From positions 62,001 to 126,000 of the forward strand of contig NZ_FNPH01000003.1 in NCBI RefSeq assembly GCF_900107255.1: 64,000 nucleotides of DNA, read 5' to 3'. The notes below the pieces were generated by a model, which made no database searches, was not told the DNA's origin, and saw only the letters and a program-made list of their open reading frames with translations. This DNA is from Micromonospora pattaloongensis (lineage in GTDB: Bacteria; Actinomycetota; Actinomycetes; Mycobacteriales; Micromonosporaceae). This document shows positions 12,347-21,106 of the stretch, piece after piece. Positions within the stretch are counted from its first letter, which is position 1. Every line of letters begins with the position of its first letter. The position numbers were made by a program, and so were the translations under genes.

Positions 12347-13267
12347 TCAGCCGCTCAACGACGTGCGTTCGGCGGTGGCGAAGCGGGGTCGCCCGGTGAG
12401 GTCCCGATGGCTGACGACCTCCGCGAACCGCCCGTCGGCGGCGAGCAGCGCCGGCACCGCGTCGGCGTGGGTGTCGTCGTGTTCGATGCCGAGCACCGCG
12501 CCGGGACGCAGCAGTGCGGCGGCGCGCGCGATCACCGGCCGGATCACGGTCAGCCCGTCGGGCCCGCCGAAGACCGCCTGCGCCGGATCGTGCTCGGCGA
12601 CCTCCGGCGGCACCGGCGTCCCGTCCGGCACGTACGGCGGGTTGCAGAGCAGCACGTCCACCCCGCCGACGAGCTCCGCCAGCAGGTCCGGGGCGGTCAC
12701 GTCCGACGCCACCACCTCGATCGGCCGGTCCCCGGCCGCCGCCCGGTCCGCCGCGTTGCGCCGCAGCCACCCCAGCGCCTCCGCCGAGAACTCCACCGCC
12801 ACCACGCGGGCGTCCGGTACCTCGTTCGCCACCGAGAGGGCGATCGCCCCGCTGCCGGCGCACAGGTCGACCACGGTCGCCCCCGGCGGCAGCCGCCGCG
12901 CCTGCTCCACCCCCCAGCCGGCGAGCAACTCGGTCTCGGGACGCGGCACGAAGACGCCGGGCCCGACCGCCAGCTCCAGATACCGGAACGCCGCCGTGCC
13001 GATCAGGTGCTGCAGTGGCTCCCGGGTCGCCCGCCGCGCCACCAGCGCCTCGAAGCGGCGCAGCGCGCTCGGGGTGAACCCCTCGGTCAGGGCGAGCCGC
13101 CCCCGCGACACGGCCAGCACGGCCGCGGCGAGGAACTCGGCGTCGGCCCGCGCCGACGGCACTCCGGCGCGGGACAGCGCCGCCGTCGCGGTCGCCACCG
13201 CCGACGACGCCGGTGTCCGTTCCGGCAGCGCGCCGGGTTCGGTGGGGTGTTCGCGGGAGCCGGTCAC
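12347..13267 (-). CDS. prmC: release factor N5-glutamine methyltransferase
   Basis: This 306-residue enzyme methylates the GGQ glutamine of release factors. It has an N-terminal helical domain, the SAM-binding VDLCAGSGAIALSVA segment and the NPPY motif (VLLCNPPYVPDG) that binds the target glutamine. The gene follows its substrate gene prfA by 60 bases, the standard pairing. A GTG or ATG near 13267 starts it. Confidence 0.95.
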   Translation of the reverse strand: MTGSREHPTEPGALPERTPASSAVATATAALSRAGVPSARADAEFLAAAVLAVSRGRLALTEGFTPSALRRFEALVARRATREPLQHLIGTAAFRYLELAVGPGVFVPRPETELLAGWGVEQARRLPPGATVVDLCAGSGAIALSVANEVPDARVVAVEFSAEALGWLRRNAADRAAAGDRPIEVVASDVTAPDLLAELVGGVDVLLCNPPYVPDGTPVPPEVAEHDPAQAVFGGPDGLTVIRPVIARAAALLRPGAVLGIEHDDTHADAVPALLAADGRFAEVVSHRDLTGRPRFATAERTSLSG

Positions 13268-13327
13268 GGGATAATCATCGACCGTCGGACGGCGCCGCCG
13301 AGGCCGGGGTGCGACCGACGATGTCGC

Positions 13328-14416
13328 TCAGCGGCGGGAGAGCTCGGTCTCGCCGGCCAGCCGCGCGGCGCGGTCGGCCTCGGTGAGTGCGTCCAGCACC
13401 CCGTCCAGCTCGCCGGCGAGCACCAGATCCAGGTTGTACGCGGTGAAGCCGATCCGGTGGTCGGTGATCCGGTTCTGCGGGAAGTTGTACGTGCGGATCC
13501 GCTCCGAGCGGTCCACCGTGCGCACCTGCGCCTTGCGGGCGTCGGAGGCGGCCGCGTCCGCCTGCTCCTGGGCGACGGCCAGCAGCCGCGCCCGCAGGAT
13601 CCGCATCGCCTGCTCGCGGTTCTGCAGCTGGCTCTTCTCGTTCTGGCAGGAGACCACGATGCCGGTGGGCAGGTGGGTGATCCGCACCGCCGAGTCGGTG
13701 GTGTTGACCGACTGACCGCCCGGCCCCGACGACCGGAACACGTCGATTCGCAGGTCGTTGGGGTCGATCGTCACGTCGACGTCCTCGGCCTCCGGCAGGA
13801 CCAGCACGCCCGCCGCGCTGGTGTGGATGCGCCCCTGCGACTCGGTGACCGGCACCCGCTGCACGCGGTGCACGCCGCCCTCCCACTTGAGCCGCGACCA
13901 GACGCCGTTGCCGCCCTCGGGCACGCCCTTGGTCTTGATCGCCAGCGAGACGTCCTTCACGCCGCCGAGGTCCGAGTCCTGGGCGTCGAGCACCTCGGTG
14001 ACCCAGCCGTGCCGCTCGGCGTACCGCATGTACATCCGCAGCAGGTCCCCGGCGAAGAGCGCGGACTCCTCGCCGCCCTCCCCCGCCTTGATCTCCAGGA
14101 TCACGTCCTTGGCGTCGTGCGGGTCACGCGGGATCAGCAGCTCCGCGAGCCGCTCCTCCAGCGCCGGCAGCCCGGCCGCGATCGTCTCCGCCTCGGCGGC
14201 GAACGCCGGGTCCTCGTCGGCCAGCTCGCGGGCGGCGCTCAGGTCGGCCCGCGCCTGCTCCAGCTCGCCGGCGGCCTTGTGCAGCGGCACCAGCTCGGCG
14301 AAGCGCCGCCCGACGCGGCGGGCGGTCGCCTGGTCGGCGTGGATCGACGGGTCGGCAAGGCGCTTCTCCAGCTCCGCGTACTCGTCGAGGAGCGCGGCGA
14401 GGCGTTCACTGCTCAT
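13328..14416 (-). CDS. prfA: peptide chain release factor 1
   Basis: This 362-residue factor recognises UAA and UAG and triggers peptide release. The catalytic loop [17 protein letters not shown] is visible, and the stop-codon region and C-terminal helices are intact. It is followed directly by prmC, which methylates the GGQ glutamine. A strong hairpin separates it from rpmE upstream, so it probably has its own promoter in the 97-base gap. Confidence 0.97.
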   Translation of the reverse strand: MSSERLAALLDEYAELEKRLADPSIHADQATARRVGRRFAELVPLHKAAGELEQARADLSAARELADEDPAFAAEAETIAAGLPALEERLAELLIPRDPHDAKDVILEIKAGEGGEESALFAGDLLRMYMRYAERHGWVTEVLDAQDSDLGGVKDVSLAIKTKGVPEGGNGVWSRLKWEGGVHRVQRVPVTESQGRIHTSAAGVLVLPEAEDVDVTIDPNDLRIDVFRSSGPGGQSVNTTDSAVRITHLPTGIVVSCQNEKSQLQNREQAMRILRARLLAVAQEQADAAASDARKAQVRTVDRSERIRTYNFPQNRITDHRIGFTAYNLDLVLAGELDGVLDALTEADRAARLAGETELSRR

Positions 14417-14460
14417 GCTCGTACTCCAATCATCTCCAAGGCGCGGACCGGAACATGCGG

Positions 14461-14505
14461 ACGGCGCCCGCCCCCGGCGGAGAGGCCGGGATGGGCGGGC
14501 GCCGT
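14461..14505 (-). terminator. hairpin after rpmE
   Basis: ACGGCGCCCGCCC (14461-14473) and GGGCGGGCGCCGT (14493-14505) are perfect inverted repeats, with an inner CCCGGC/GCCGGG pair extending the stem. It begins 9 bases after the rpmE stop. It would separate rpmE from prfA transcription. Confidence 0.8.
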
Positions 14506-14513
14506 CGGAACAG

Positions 14514-14738
14514 CTACTTCTTCTTGGCCGCCTGAACCTTGGCGTACTTCTGCTGGAACTTGGCGACCCGGCCGGCGGTGTCGAGCACGCGCTGCTTGCC
14601 CGTGTAGAACGGGTGGCAGTCGCTGCAGGTCTCGACGTGGATCTCGCCGCTCTTGGCGGTGCTGCGGGTCGTGAACTTGGCGCCGCAGGAGCAGGTGACC
14701 TCGGTCACCACGTACTCCGGGTGGATGTTCGCCTTCAT
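14514..14738 (-). CDS. rpmE: ribosomal protein bL31, zinc-binding form
   Basis: This 74-residue large-subunit protein starts at ATG 14738 ([16 protein letters not shown]). The zinc ligands are present as CSC near residue 16-18 and CSDC near 36-39, so this is the zinc-containing C+ form rather than the zinc-free paralogue. The lysine-rich C-terminus (VQAAKKK) binds rRNA. The upstream in-frame extension is not part of the gene. Confidence 0.95.
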   Translation of the reverse strand: MKANIHPEYVVTEVTCSCGAKFTTRSTAKSGEIHVETCSDCHPFYTGKQRVLDTAGRVAKFQQKYAKVQAAKKK

Positions 14739-14946
14739 AACGCCTCGGTCCTTTCGTTGATGGTCGCCGGGTCGCCGTCTTCGTCCGCCGCGCCTCGCGG
14801 GCGGACTCGAGCGTGAACCGGAACCGTGGCCGATTGACCAGTGTGCCATGCGGCTCGCGCGGCCGGCGAAATGGGGCTGCGGCTACTGGTCCGTGGGGAT
14901 AACGTGACGGCCCCCTTGATCATTCCCGCTCGTGGAGGCCGCCACC

Positions 14947-16050
14947 GTGACCACCGCCGCCCTCACCCCGGTCACGCCCGTCTCCGACGTCGTGGACCCC
15001 GCCGCGCTCGCGGCCGCCGTCGCCGCCGGGCACGTACGGGTGCAGCGTCACCCCGACCGTGCGCTCTCGATCTACAACTACACGGAGGCGTGCGTCTACG
15101 CGGGCGCCTGGACCCCCGTGACGCTGACCTGCCGGGGGCTGATCGTCGACGACGCCACCGGAGCTGTGCTCGCCCGTCCCTTTCCCAAGTTCTTCAACCA
15201 TGATCAGATCGGCGCACCAGCCCTCCGACTCGACGCGAAAGTCACGGTGACCGACAAAGCGGACGGCTCCCTCGGGATCATCTACCCCGACGGCGACGGC
15301 TTCGCGGTCGCCACCCGGGGCTCGTTCGCCTCGACCCAGGCCCGGCACGCCACCCAGCTGCTGCGCACCCGGTACGCCGGATTCGCCCCACCGCCCGGGC
15401 TGACCGTCCTGGTCGAGGTGATCTTCCCCGCCAACCGGATCGTCCTGGACTACGGCGATTTCGACGACCTCGTCCTGCTCGGCGCGGTCGACATCGCCAC
15501 CGGCCGCACGCACGGCCCGGACGCCGTACCCGACTGGCCCGGCCCGGCGGTCGAACGGTTCCGCTACGCCACCCTGGCCGACGCGCTCGCCGCGCCCGCC
15601 CGCGGCAACCGCGAAGGGCTGGTCGTGCACTTTCCGGACACCGACGAGCGGGTGAAAATCAAATACGCCGAGTACGTGCGGCTGCACCGCCTCGTCACCG
15701 GCCTCAACGCCCGCGTCGTGTGGGAGCTGATGGTGGCCGGGCACGGCGACCCCAGTGCTCTTGCCGCCTTCATCGAGCCACTTCCGGACGAGTTTCACCC
15801 CTGGGTTCACGGCGTCGCGGCCGAGCTGACCGAGACAGTCGAGGCCCGCACCGCGGCGATCGAGTCCGCGTACCGTGAGATCGTGGCGGCCCTGCCCGAC
15901 GGTTGGACCCGGCGCGACTTCGCCCGACACGCCGTCGCCCATCCCGACCGGGGCTGCCTCTTCCTGCGGCTCGACGGCAAGGACTACCGCCCCCTGCTCT
16001 GGCAGCAGGTCCGCCCCGCGGCGGACCGCACGCCGCACCTCGTGGAGTAA
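14947..16050 (+). CDS. T4 Rnl1-like RNA ligase
   Basis: This 367-residue ATP-dependent RNA ligase seals 5'-phosphate to 3'-hydroxyl RNA ends. GTG 14947 is chosen because GGAGG (14934-14938) lies 8 bases before it; a GTG at 14932 would overlap that site. T4 RNA ligase 1 landmarks are seen in order: TCRGLIVDD, ARPFPKFFNHD, nucleophile motif I KADGSLG with Lys near residue 104 (T4: Lys99), motif IV REGLVV and motif V VKIKYAEYV. The C-terminal domain is present, so the enzyme looks complete. It is followed after 3 bases by a T4-like polynucleotide kinase-phosphatase gene. Phage T4 uses the same two enzymes to repair tRNA cut in the anticodon loop. The biological substrate here is unknown. Confidence 0.9.
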   Translation: MTTAALTPVTPVSDVVDPAALAAAVAAGHVRVQRHPDRALSIYNYTEACVYAGAWTPVTLTCRGLIVDDATGAVLARPFPKFFNHDQIGAPALRLDAKVTVTDKADGSLGIIYPDGDGFAVATRGSFASTQARHATQLLRTRYAGFAPPPGLTVLVEVIFPANRIVLDYGDFDDLVLLGAVDIATGRTHGPDAVPDWPGPAVERFRYATLADALAAPARGNREGLVVHFPDTDERVKIKYAEYVRLHRLVTGLNARVVWELMVAGHGDPSALAAFIEPLPDEFHPWVHGVAAELTETVEARTAAIESAYREIVAALPDGWTRRDFARHAVAHPDRGCLFLRLDGKDYRPLLWQQVRPAADRTPHLVE

Positions 16051-16053
16051 CCG

Positions 16054-16950
16054 ATGGCCCGTCTGATCCTCACCCGGGGGCTGCCCGCCTCCGGCAAGAC
16101 CACGTTCGCCCGCAAGCTGCAGCCCTCCGTCGTCCGGGTCAACCGCGACGACCTGCGCCGGATGCTGCACGGCACCCGGCTGTTCACGCAATGGGCGGAG
16201 GGACAGGTGACGGCGGCGCAGCGGGCCCAGGTCGAGGCGCTGCTGCGGGCGAAGGCCGATGTGTGCGTCGACGACACCAACCTGCGGTCCCGCACGGTGA
16301 GGGAGTGGGCCGAGCTCGCGGCCCGCTTCGGCGCCACCGTCGAGGTGCACGACTTCACCGACATCCCCTTGGAGGAGTGCATCCGGCGCGACGCCGAGCG
16401 CTCCGAGGAGGACCGGGTGGGCGAGGACGCGATCCGCCGGATGCACCAGCGTTACCTCGCCGGCAAGAAGCTGCCGCTGCTGGTGCCGACGGTGGAGACG
16501 GGCGGTCCGGCGACGGTCTACGCGCCGCCGGCGGAGGCTCCGGAGGTGGTGCTCGTCGACATCGACGGCACGGTCGCGCTGATGCGTAACCGGAGCCCGT
16601 ACGACATGACGCGGGTCGGCGAGGACGCGCCCAACCACGCCGTCATCGCGGCCGTCCGGGCGATGCACGGCGCCGGCTACGGCGTGGTGTTCTGCAGCGG
16701 CCGCGACGACACGGCCCGGGCGGCGACCCAGAGGTGGCTCGCCGAGCACGTCGGCGTGCCGTACCTGGAGCTGCACATGCGGGCGGCCGGCGACTCCCGC
16801 AAGGACTCGATCGTGAAGAAGGAGATCTTCGAGCGCGAGGTGCGGGACCGCTACCACGTGATCGGCGTCTTCGACGACCGGATGCAGGTGGTACGGATGT
16901 GGCGCGAGTTGGGTCTGACCGTCTTCCAGGTCGCCGAGGGCGACTTCTGA
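16054..16950 (+). CDS. T4-like polynucleotide 5'-kinase/3'-phosphatase
   Basis: This 298-residue two-domain enzyme resembles T4 Pnkp over its whole length. The N-terminal kinase has P-loop GLPASGKTT, VNRDDLRRML and VDDTNL. The C-terminal HAD phosphatase has the nucleophile motif DIDGTVALM, FCSGRDD, GDSRKDSIVKKEIF and DDRMQVVRMWRELG, and ends VAEGDF. It would remove 3' or 2',3'-cyclic phosphate and add a 5' phosphate, producing the ends that the upstream ligase joins. The 3-base gap to the ligase implies a single translationally linked operon. All visible catalytic residues are kept. Confidence 0.92.
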   Translation: MARLILTRGLPASGKTTFARKLQPSVVRVNRDDLRRMLHGTRLFTQWAEGQVTAAQRAQVEALLRAKADVCVDDTNLRSRTVREWAELAARFGATVEVHDFTDIPLEECIRRDAERSEEDRVGEDAIRRMHQRYLAGKKLPLLVPTVETGGPATVYAPPAEAPEVVLVDIDGTVALMRNRSPYDMTRVGEDAPNHAVIAAVRAMHGAGYGVVFCSGRDDTARAATQRWLAEHVGVPYLELHMRAAGDSRKDSIVKKEIFEREVRDRYHVIGVFDDRMQVVRMWRELGLTVFQVAEGDF

Positions 16951-16976
16951 CGCGGGCCGGTCGCGGGCCCCACGCG

Positions 16977-17013
16977 CCGCGCGAGGTCAGGCCGCGGGCC
17001 TGACCTCGCGCGG
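16977..17013. terminator. bidirectional hairpin between RNA repair operon and nos
   Basis: A perfect 17-bp inverted repeat (16977-16993 with 16997-17013, core GAGGTCAGG) with a 3-base loop lies between the convergent kinase-phosphatase and nitric oxide synthase genes. It can terminate transcription from both sides. Confidence 0.85.
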
Positions 17014-17022
17014 TCCGGGCGG

Positions 17023-18615
17023 TCAGTGCCCCAGCGGGCACGCCGGCCGCAGCGCCGGCGGCGACTCCGCGCCCGACGCGTCGTCCGGGTCCGGCCCCGA
17101 ACCCGACTGCGCCGACCCCGAACCCGACTGCGCCGGTCCCGAACCCGGTTGCGCCAACCCGGAGCGCGGCTGCGCCAACCCCGAGCGCGGCTGCGGCGCC
17201 GGCCCGGCGCCGGACGGCGTGGACCGCGGCGGCTCGGCCCACGGCAGCGGCAGCGGCAGCGCCTCGGTGCGCGGGCCGGGCGCGTACCAGGGCAGCGCGA
17301 CGTAGTCGGGCTTGAGCGCGGGCGGCGGGAGCTCCGGCGCGCCCGCCAACGGCTCCGGCGCGGCCACCAACGGCTCCGACGCGCCCGCCGACGGCTCCGG
17401 CGCGGCCACCGACCGCTGGGCGGCGTGCCGGCCCGCCGGGGCGGGGACGTCTCCCCGGCTCAGCGCCCGCGCCTCGTCGTCGAGGTAGAAGTTCGGCCGC
17501 AGGTCCGCCTCGTGGTAGTAGCGGTGGAACACGCCGGTCGCACCGCCGGAGAGGGGTGGGACGATCCAACTCCAGTCGGCCGGCACCTGGCGGCCGGCGC
17601 GCTCCTCGTTGCGGACATGGGCGAGGAAGCGCTCGGACTCGGTGTGATGGTCGCTGATTTTCACCCCGGCCCGCTCGTACGACCACAGCACCGCCCGGTT
17701 GAGCTCCACCAGCGCCCGGTCCCGCCAGAGCGTGCTCGCGCGCGACGTGTCGAGGCCCATCCGGCGCGCGACCTCCGGCAGCATGTCGTAGCGGTCGGGG
17801 TCGGCGAGGTTCCGCGCCCCGATCTCGGTCCCCATGTACCAGCCGTTGAACGGCGCGAGTGGATAGTGCAACCCGCCGATGGTGAGCCGCATGTTGGAGA
17901 TGGCCGGTACGGCGTGCCAGCGCAGCCCGAGGTCGGCGAACCAGGGCAGCTCGGGGTGGGCCAGCGGCACCTCCAGCACGGCCCGGTCGGGAAGCTCGAA
18001 GAGCCGCAGGCCCTCGTCGGGGGTCTCGATGGCCAGCGGCAGCACGTCGAACGCGTCGCCCTTGCTCGTCCAGCCGAACTCGCGCACCGCCGCGGTGAAC
18101 CCGACCGAGCGGGGATCGCCGGTCACGCTGCCGTCGGCGTTGCGGTAACCGGCGTACCGGATGAGCTGGTCGTTCCACACCCGCGGGTACGGCCGGCCGG
18201 GCGTCGCGGGCGCGAAGACGGAGATCACGGGCCGGATCGTGCCGGGCTCGCGGCTAGGCGCGTCGGTGCCGCCGGCCAGGTGGAGATGGTGGACGAGCGC
18301 GTCGAAGATGCCGTCGGCGGCGGTGACGTCGCGCCGGTCGAGGACCACGAGGCTGCGCCAGTAGAGCCGGCCGATGCAGCGGCTCGCGTTGCGCCAGGCC
18401 AGCTTCGCGCCGTACGACAGTTCGTCGGCGGTGTGCCGGTAGACGCCGGTTTCGGCGAGTTGCGCGCGCACCTCGGAGAGTCGTGGCTCGACCGGGCCGA
18501 GCCGGGGATTCTCCGCGTAGCACTGCCGCAGGAATTCCTCGGCCTCGCCCGGATCGATCGGCGCCGCCGGGTCCCATGTCTCGATCGGCGCGTCCCGATA
18601 CCCCGGTACCGTCAT
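17023..18615 (-). CDS. nos: nitric oxide synthase oxygenase with repetitive C-terminal tail
   Basis: This 530-residue protein starts at ATG 18615 behind GAGGAGG. Residues 1-385 are a bacterial NOS oxygenase domain that oxidises arginine to citrulline and NO. The haem-thiolate Cys80 lies in WRNASRCIGRLYW, and the arginine-binding Glu264 lies in NGWYMGTEIGARN. There is no reductase domain; bacterial enzymes borrow electron partners. Residues 390-530 form a low-complexity Pro/Ala/Gly/Ser tail absent from typical bacterial NOS. It includes five 7-residue repeats like AQSGSGP and ends ACPLGH. The gene is convergent with the RNA repair operon and lies upstream of rpmE. Regulation is not visible. 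Confidence 0.93.
   Translation of the reverse strand: MTVPGYRDAPIETWDPAAPIDPGEAEEFLRQCYAENPRLGPVEPRLSEVRAQLAETGVYRHTADELSYGAKLAWRNASRCIGRLYWRSLVVLDRRDVTAADGIFDALVHHLHLAGGTDAPSREPGTIRPVISVFAPATPGRPYPRVWNDQLIRYAGYRNADGSVTGDPRSVGFTAAVREFGWTSKGDAFDVLPLAIETPDEGLRLFELPDRAVLEVPLAHPELPWFADLGLRWHAVPAISNMRLTIGGLHYPLAPFNGWYMGTEIGARNLADPDRYDMLPEVARRMGLDTSRASTLWRDRALVELNRAVLWSYERAGVKISDHHTESERFLAHVRNEERAGRQVPADWSWIVPPLSGGATGVFHRYYHEADLRPNFYLDDEARALSRGDVPAPAGRHAAQRSVAAPEPSAGASEPLVAAPEPLAGAPELPPPALKPDYVALPWYAPGPRTEALPLPLPWAEPPRSTPSGAGPAPQPRSGLAQPRSGLAQPGSGPAQSGSGSAQSGSGPDPDDASGAESPPALRPACPLGH
17092..17193 (-). repeat. 21-bp tandem repeat in the nos tail
   Basis: About five imperfect 21-bp units encode the heptads PQPRSGL, AQPRSGL, AQPGSGP, AQSGSGS and AQSGSGP (NOS residues 475-508). 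The frame is preserved, so copy number can vary without breaking the protein. Confidence 0.8.
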
Positions 18616-18771
18616 GTGCGCTCCTCCTCGGCGAACGTTTCGCGACGCAGCCGCCACGGTGTGCCACAACCCGACGCGCCGCCGCGTGAGGCCATGCTGC
18701 CCGCACAGCTCGACGACACCAACCGACCGTAAGCCGCGAATGGCATCAAACACGAAACGCGTTCAATGCGA

Positions 18772-18817
18772 AAGGGGCGCGAGACGGACCGCGTGTGCGA
18801 TCCGGCTCGCGCCCCTT
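18772..18817 (-). terminator. hairpin after rho
   Basis: AAGGGGCGCGAG (18772-18783) and CTCGCGCCCCTT (18806-18817) pair perfectly, with an inner CGGA/TCCG extension. It starts 15 bases after the rho stop and is followed on the minus strand by TTTCG, an intrinsic-terminator arrangement for rho. Confidence 0.75.
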
Positions 18818-18831
18818 GACAAACCCCGGCG

Positions 18832-20811
18832 TTACTCGCCCGGAGCGGACTTCGCGATCTGCATCAGGAACTCGATGTTCGTCCGGCTCTGCTTGAGCCG
18901 GTCGAGCAGCAGGTCCAGCGCCGCCTGCGAGTCCAGCGAGGACAGGACCTTGCGGAGCTTGTGCGTGATCGCCAGCTCCTCGGGCGCCAGGAGAATCTCC
19001 TCCTTGCGCGTGCCCGACGGATGGATGTCGATCGCCGGGAAGACCCGCTTGTCGGCGATCTTCCGGTCGAGCTTGAGCTCGGCGTTGCCCGTGCCCTTGA
19101 ACTCCTCGAAGATGACCGTGTCCATCATGGAACCGGTCTCCACCAGCGCGGTGGCGAGGATGGTCAGTGACCCACCATTCTCGATGTTGCGCGCCGCGCC
19201 CAGGAAGCGCTTGGGCGGGTAGAGCGCGGTGGAGTCGATACCACCGGACATGATGCGGCCGCTGGCCGGCGCGGCCAGGTTGTACGACCGGCCGAGCCGG
19301 GTCACCGAGTCGAGCAGCACGACCACGTCGTGGCCGAGCTCGACCAGGCGCTTGGCCCGCTCGATCGCCAGCTCGGCGACCGTGGTGTGGTCCTGCGGCG
19401 GACGGTCGAACGTGGCCGCGATGACCTCGCCCTTGACCGACCGCTGCATGTCGGTGACCTCTTCGGGCCGCTCGTCGACCAGCACCACCATCAGGTGGAC
19501 CTCGGGGTTGTTGCGGGTGATCGCGTTGGCGAGCGCCTGCAGCACCATGGTCTTACCGGCCTTCGGCGGCGAGACGATGAGCGCCCGCTGGCCCTTGCCG
19601 ATCGGCATCACCAGGTCGATGACCCGGGTGGTGAGGATGTGCGGCTCCGTCTCCAACCGCAGGCGCTCCTGCGGGTAGAGCGGCGTCAGCTTGTAGAACT
19701 CCGGCCGGCGCTTCGCCTCATCCGGGTCCATCCCGTTGATCGTGTCGAGCCGAACCAACGGGTTGTACTTGTCGCGGCGCTGCTCACCCTCGCGGGTGGC
19801 GCGCACCGCGCCGGTGACGGCGTCGCCGCGGCGCAGGCCGTACTTCTTGACCTGGGACATGGAGACGTAGACGTCGTTCGGACCGGACAGGTAGCCGGTC
19901 GTGCGCACGAACGCGTAGTTGTCGAGCACGTCGAGGATGCCGGCCACCGGGACGAGCACGTCGTCCTCGGTCACCTGCGGCTCGCGGCCGCCCTCGGCGC
20001 CCTCGCCACGCTCGCCGCGGCCACGGCGGCGGTCCCGGAAGCGGCTGCGCCGGCTGCGGCGGCCGCCGCCCTCGCCGTCGTCGTCGCCGTCCGCGTCCCG
20101 CTCGACCCGCTGGCCGCGCTCGCCACGGTCACCGCGCTCGGCACGCTCACCGCGCTCGCCACGGTCACCGCGCTCGGCACGCTCACCGCGCTCGGCACGC
20201 TCACCGCGCTCGGCACGCTCACCGCGCTCGGCACGCTCACCGCGCTCGCCACGCTCACCGCGCTCGCCGCGCTCGGCACGGTCGCCGCGGTCGCCACGCT
20301 CACCGCGGTCGCGGCGGGACTCGGCCCGCTCGGACCGCTCGGCCGCCCGGTCGGTCCGTTCGGCGTCGCGCTCGGCCCGTTCGGCCGTTTCCTCCGTACG
20401 CTCGGCCGCCCGGCTGCGCCGCGGCGCGCGCTGGCGCTCCTCGGTCGCGGGCGCGGCGGCGACCGCCGCCGGCTCGCCGTTGGTCCGGCGCTCGGCCTCG
20501 ACCCGCTCGCCGGCACGCACCTCGGCACGTACCTCCTCGCGAGCCGGCGCGGCCGCGGCAGCGACCTCGGCTCGCGGACGCGGTGCACCCGCGGCGCCGG
20601 CGCCGGCCTGGCGCTCGGAGATCGCCGCGATCAACTCGCCCTTACGCATGCGGGCCGTACCGGAGATGCCGAGCGACGCGGCCAGACTCTGCAGCTCTGG
20701 CAGCAGCATCGCCGACAGACCGGTCCCGGACCGCCGGCGGCGGACGGGGGCCGTGGTGGCGTCGTCAGCGACGTTCGAGACATCCGACGTCACGTCGGTG
20801 GTGTCGCTCAA
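18832..20811 (-). CDS. rho: transcription termination factor Rho with long charged insert
   Basis: This 659-residue hexameric RNA translocase terminates transcription. Residues 30-68 are the Rho N-terminal helix bundle (LSAMLLPELQSLAASLG). Residues about 72-280 form an Arg/Glu/Gly/Asp-rich insert dominated by GERAER repeats. From about 285 the RNA-binding cold-shock fold and the ATPase follow, with P-loop segment SPPKAGKTM and RGKGQRALI-like positions (MPIGKGQRALIVS). Large charged inserts are known from actinobacterial Rho proteins such as those of Micrococcus and Mycobacterium, where they extend RNA contacts. The protein is about 240 residues longer than E. coli Rho. Confidence 0.95.
   Translation of the reverse strand: MSDTTDVTSDVSNVADDATTAPVRRRRSGTGLSAMLLPELQSLAASLGISGTARMRKGELIAAISERQAGAGAAGAPRPRAEVAAAAAPAREEVRAEVRAGERVEAERRTNGEPAAVAAAPATEERQRAPRRSRAAERTEETAERAERDAERTDRAAERSERAESRRDRGERGDRGDRAERGERGERGERGERAERGERAERGERAERGERAERGDRGERGERAERGDRGERGQRVERDADGDDDGEGGGRRSRRSRFRDRRRGRGERGEGAEGGREPQVTEDDVLVPVAGILDVLDNYAFVRTTGYLSGPNDVYVSMSQVKKYGLRRGDAVTGAVRATREGEQRRDKYNPLVRLDTINGMDPDEAKRRPEFYKLTPLYPQERLRLETEPHILTTRVIDLVMPIGKGQRALIVSPPKAGKTMVLQALANAITRNNPEVHLMVVLVDERPEEVTDMQRSVKGEVIAATFDRPPQDHTTVAELAIERAKRLVELGHDVVVLLDSVTRLGRSYNLAAPASGRIMSGGIDSTALYPPKRFLGAARNIENGGSLTILATALVETGSMMDTVIFEEFKGTGNAELKLDRKIADKRVFPAIDIHPSGTRKEEILLAPEELAITHKLRKVLSSLDSQAALDLLLDRLKQSRTNIEFLMQIAKSAPGE
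20101..20307 (-). repeat. 18-bp tandem repeats in rho (GERAER coding)
   Basis: Tandem copies of an 18-bp unit (CGGCACGCTCACCGCGCT and variants with CACGGTCACC) encode G-E-R-[AG]-E-R or G-D-R hexads, Rho residues about 169-237. The pattern is in frame throughout and could expand or contract by slippage. Confidence 0.85.
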
Positions 20812-21106
20812 TGGATTCCTTCCCTCGATAGGCCGGGGCTGCCCGGATCGAAGCGCTTGGTGGCCGGGCGGCCTCGGTGCACCCGCCTCGCGTGACGCGT
20901 CGCGGGAGTCTTTCGCACAGCAGCCCGCCGGTTTCCCGACTCGCCGGAACGGCGGGTAGGTCTCGGCGTCTGCGGCGATCTGTGGAGACTGCGGTTTGGC
21001 GTTAGGCCTAGGCAGGGGTGAGACGGGCTGACCGCCGATAGCTTCGGGGGTGCGCCGCCCCGCAGGAGATCGCGTGCTTCGCGGCTGTGCTAGGCCTAGA
21101 GCCTAA
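20812..21106 (-). promoter_or_regulatory. rho leader region
   Basis: This 295-base gap between thrB and rho holds no gene. Two copies of the palindrome TAGGCCTA (21003-21010 and 21091-21098) lie 88 bases apart, the outer one in an AT-rich stretch near the thrB end that could hold the promoter. A long untranslated rho leader fits known Rho autoregulation by early termination, but the sequence does not prove this. Confidence 0.4.

Noticed and set aside
14947-16950. RNA ligase and kinase as part of a prophage
   Set aside because: No structural, lysis, terminase or integrase genes are nearby; both flanks are core translation genes.
20101-20307. CRISPR-like regular repeats
   Set aside because: Units are contiguous 18-bp codon repeats within rho with no spacers; they code for an in-frame charged segment.
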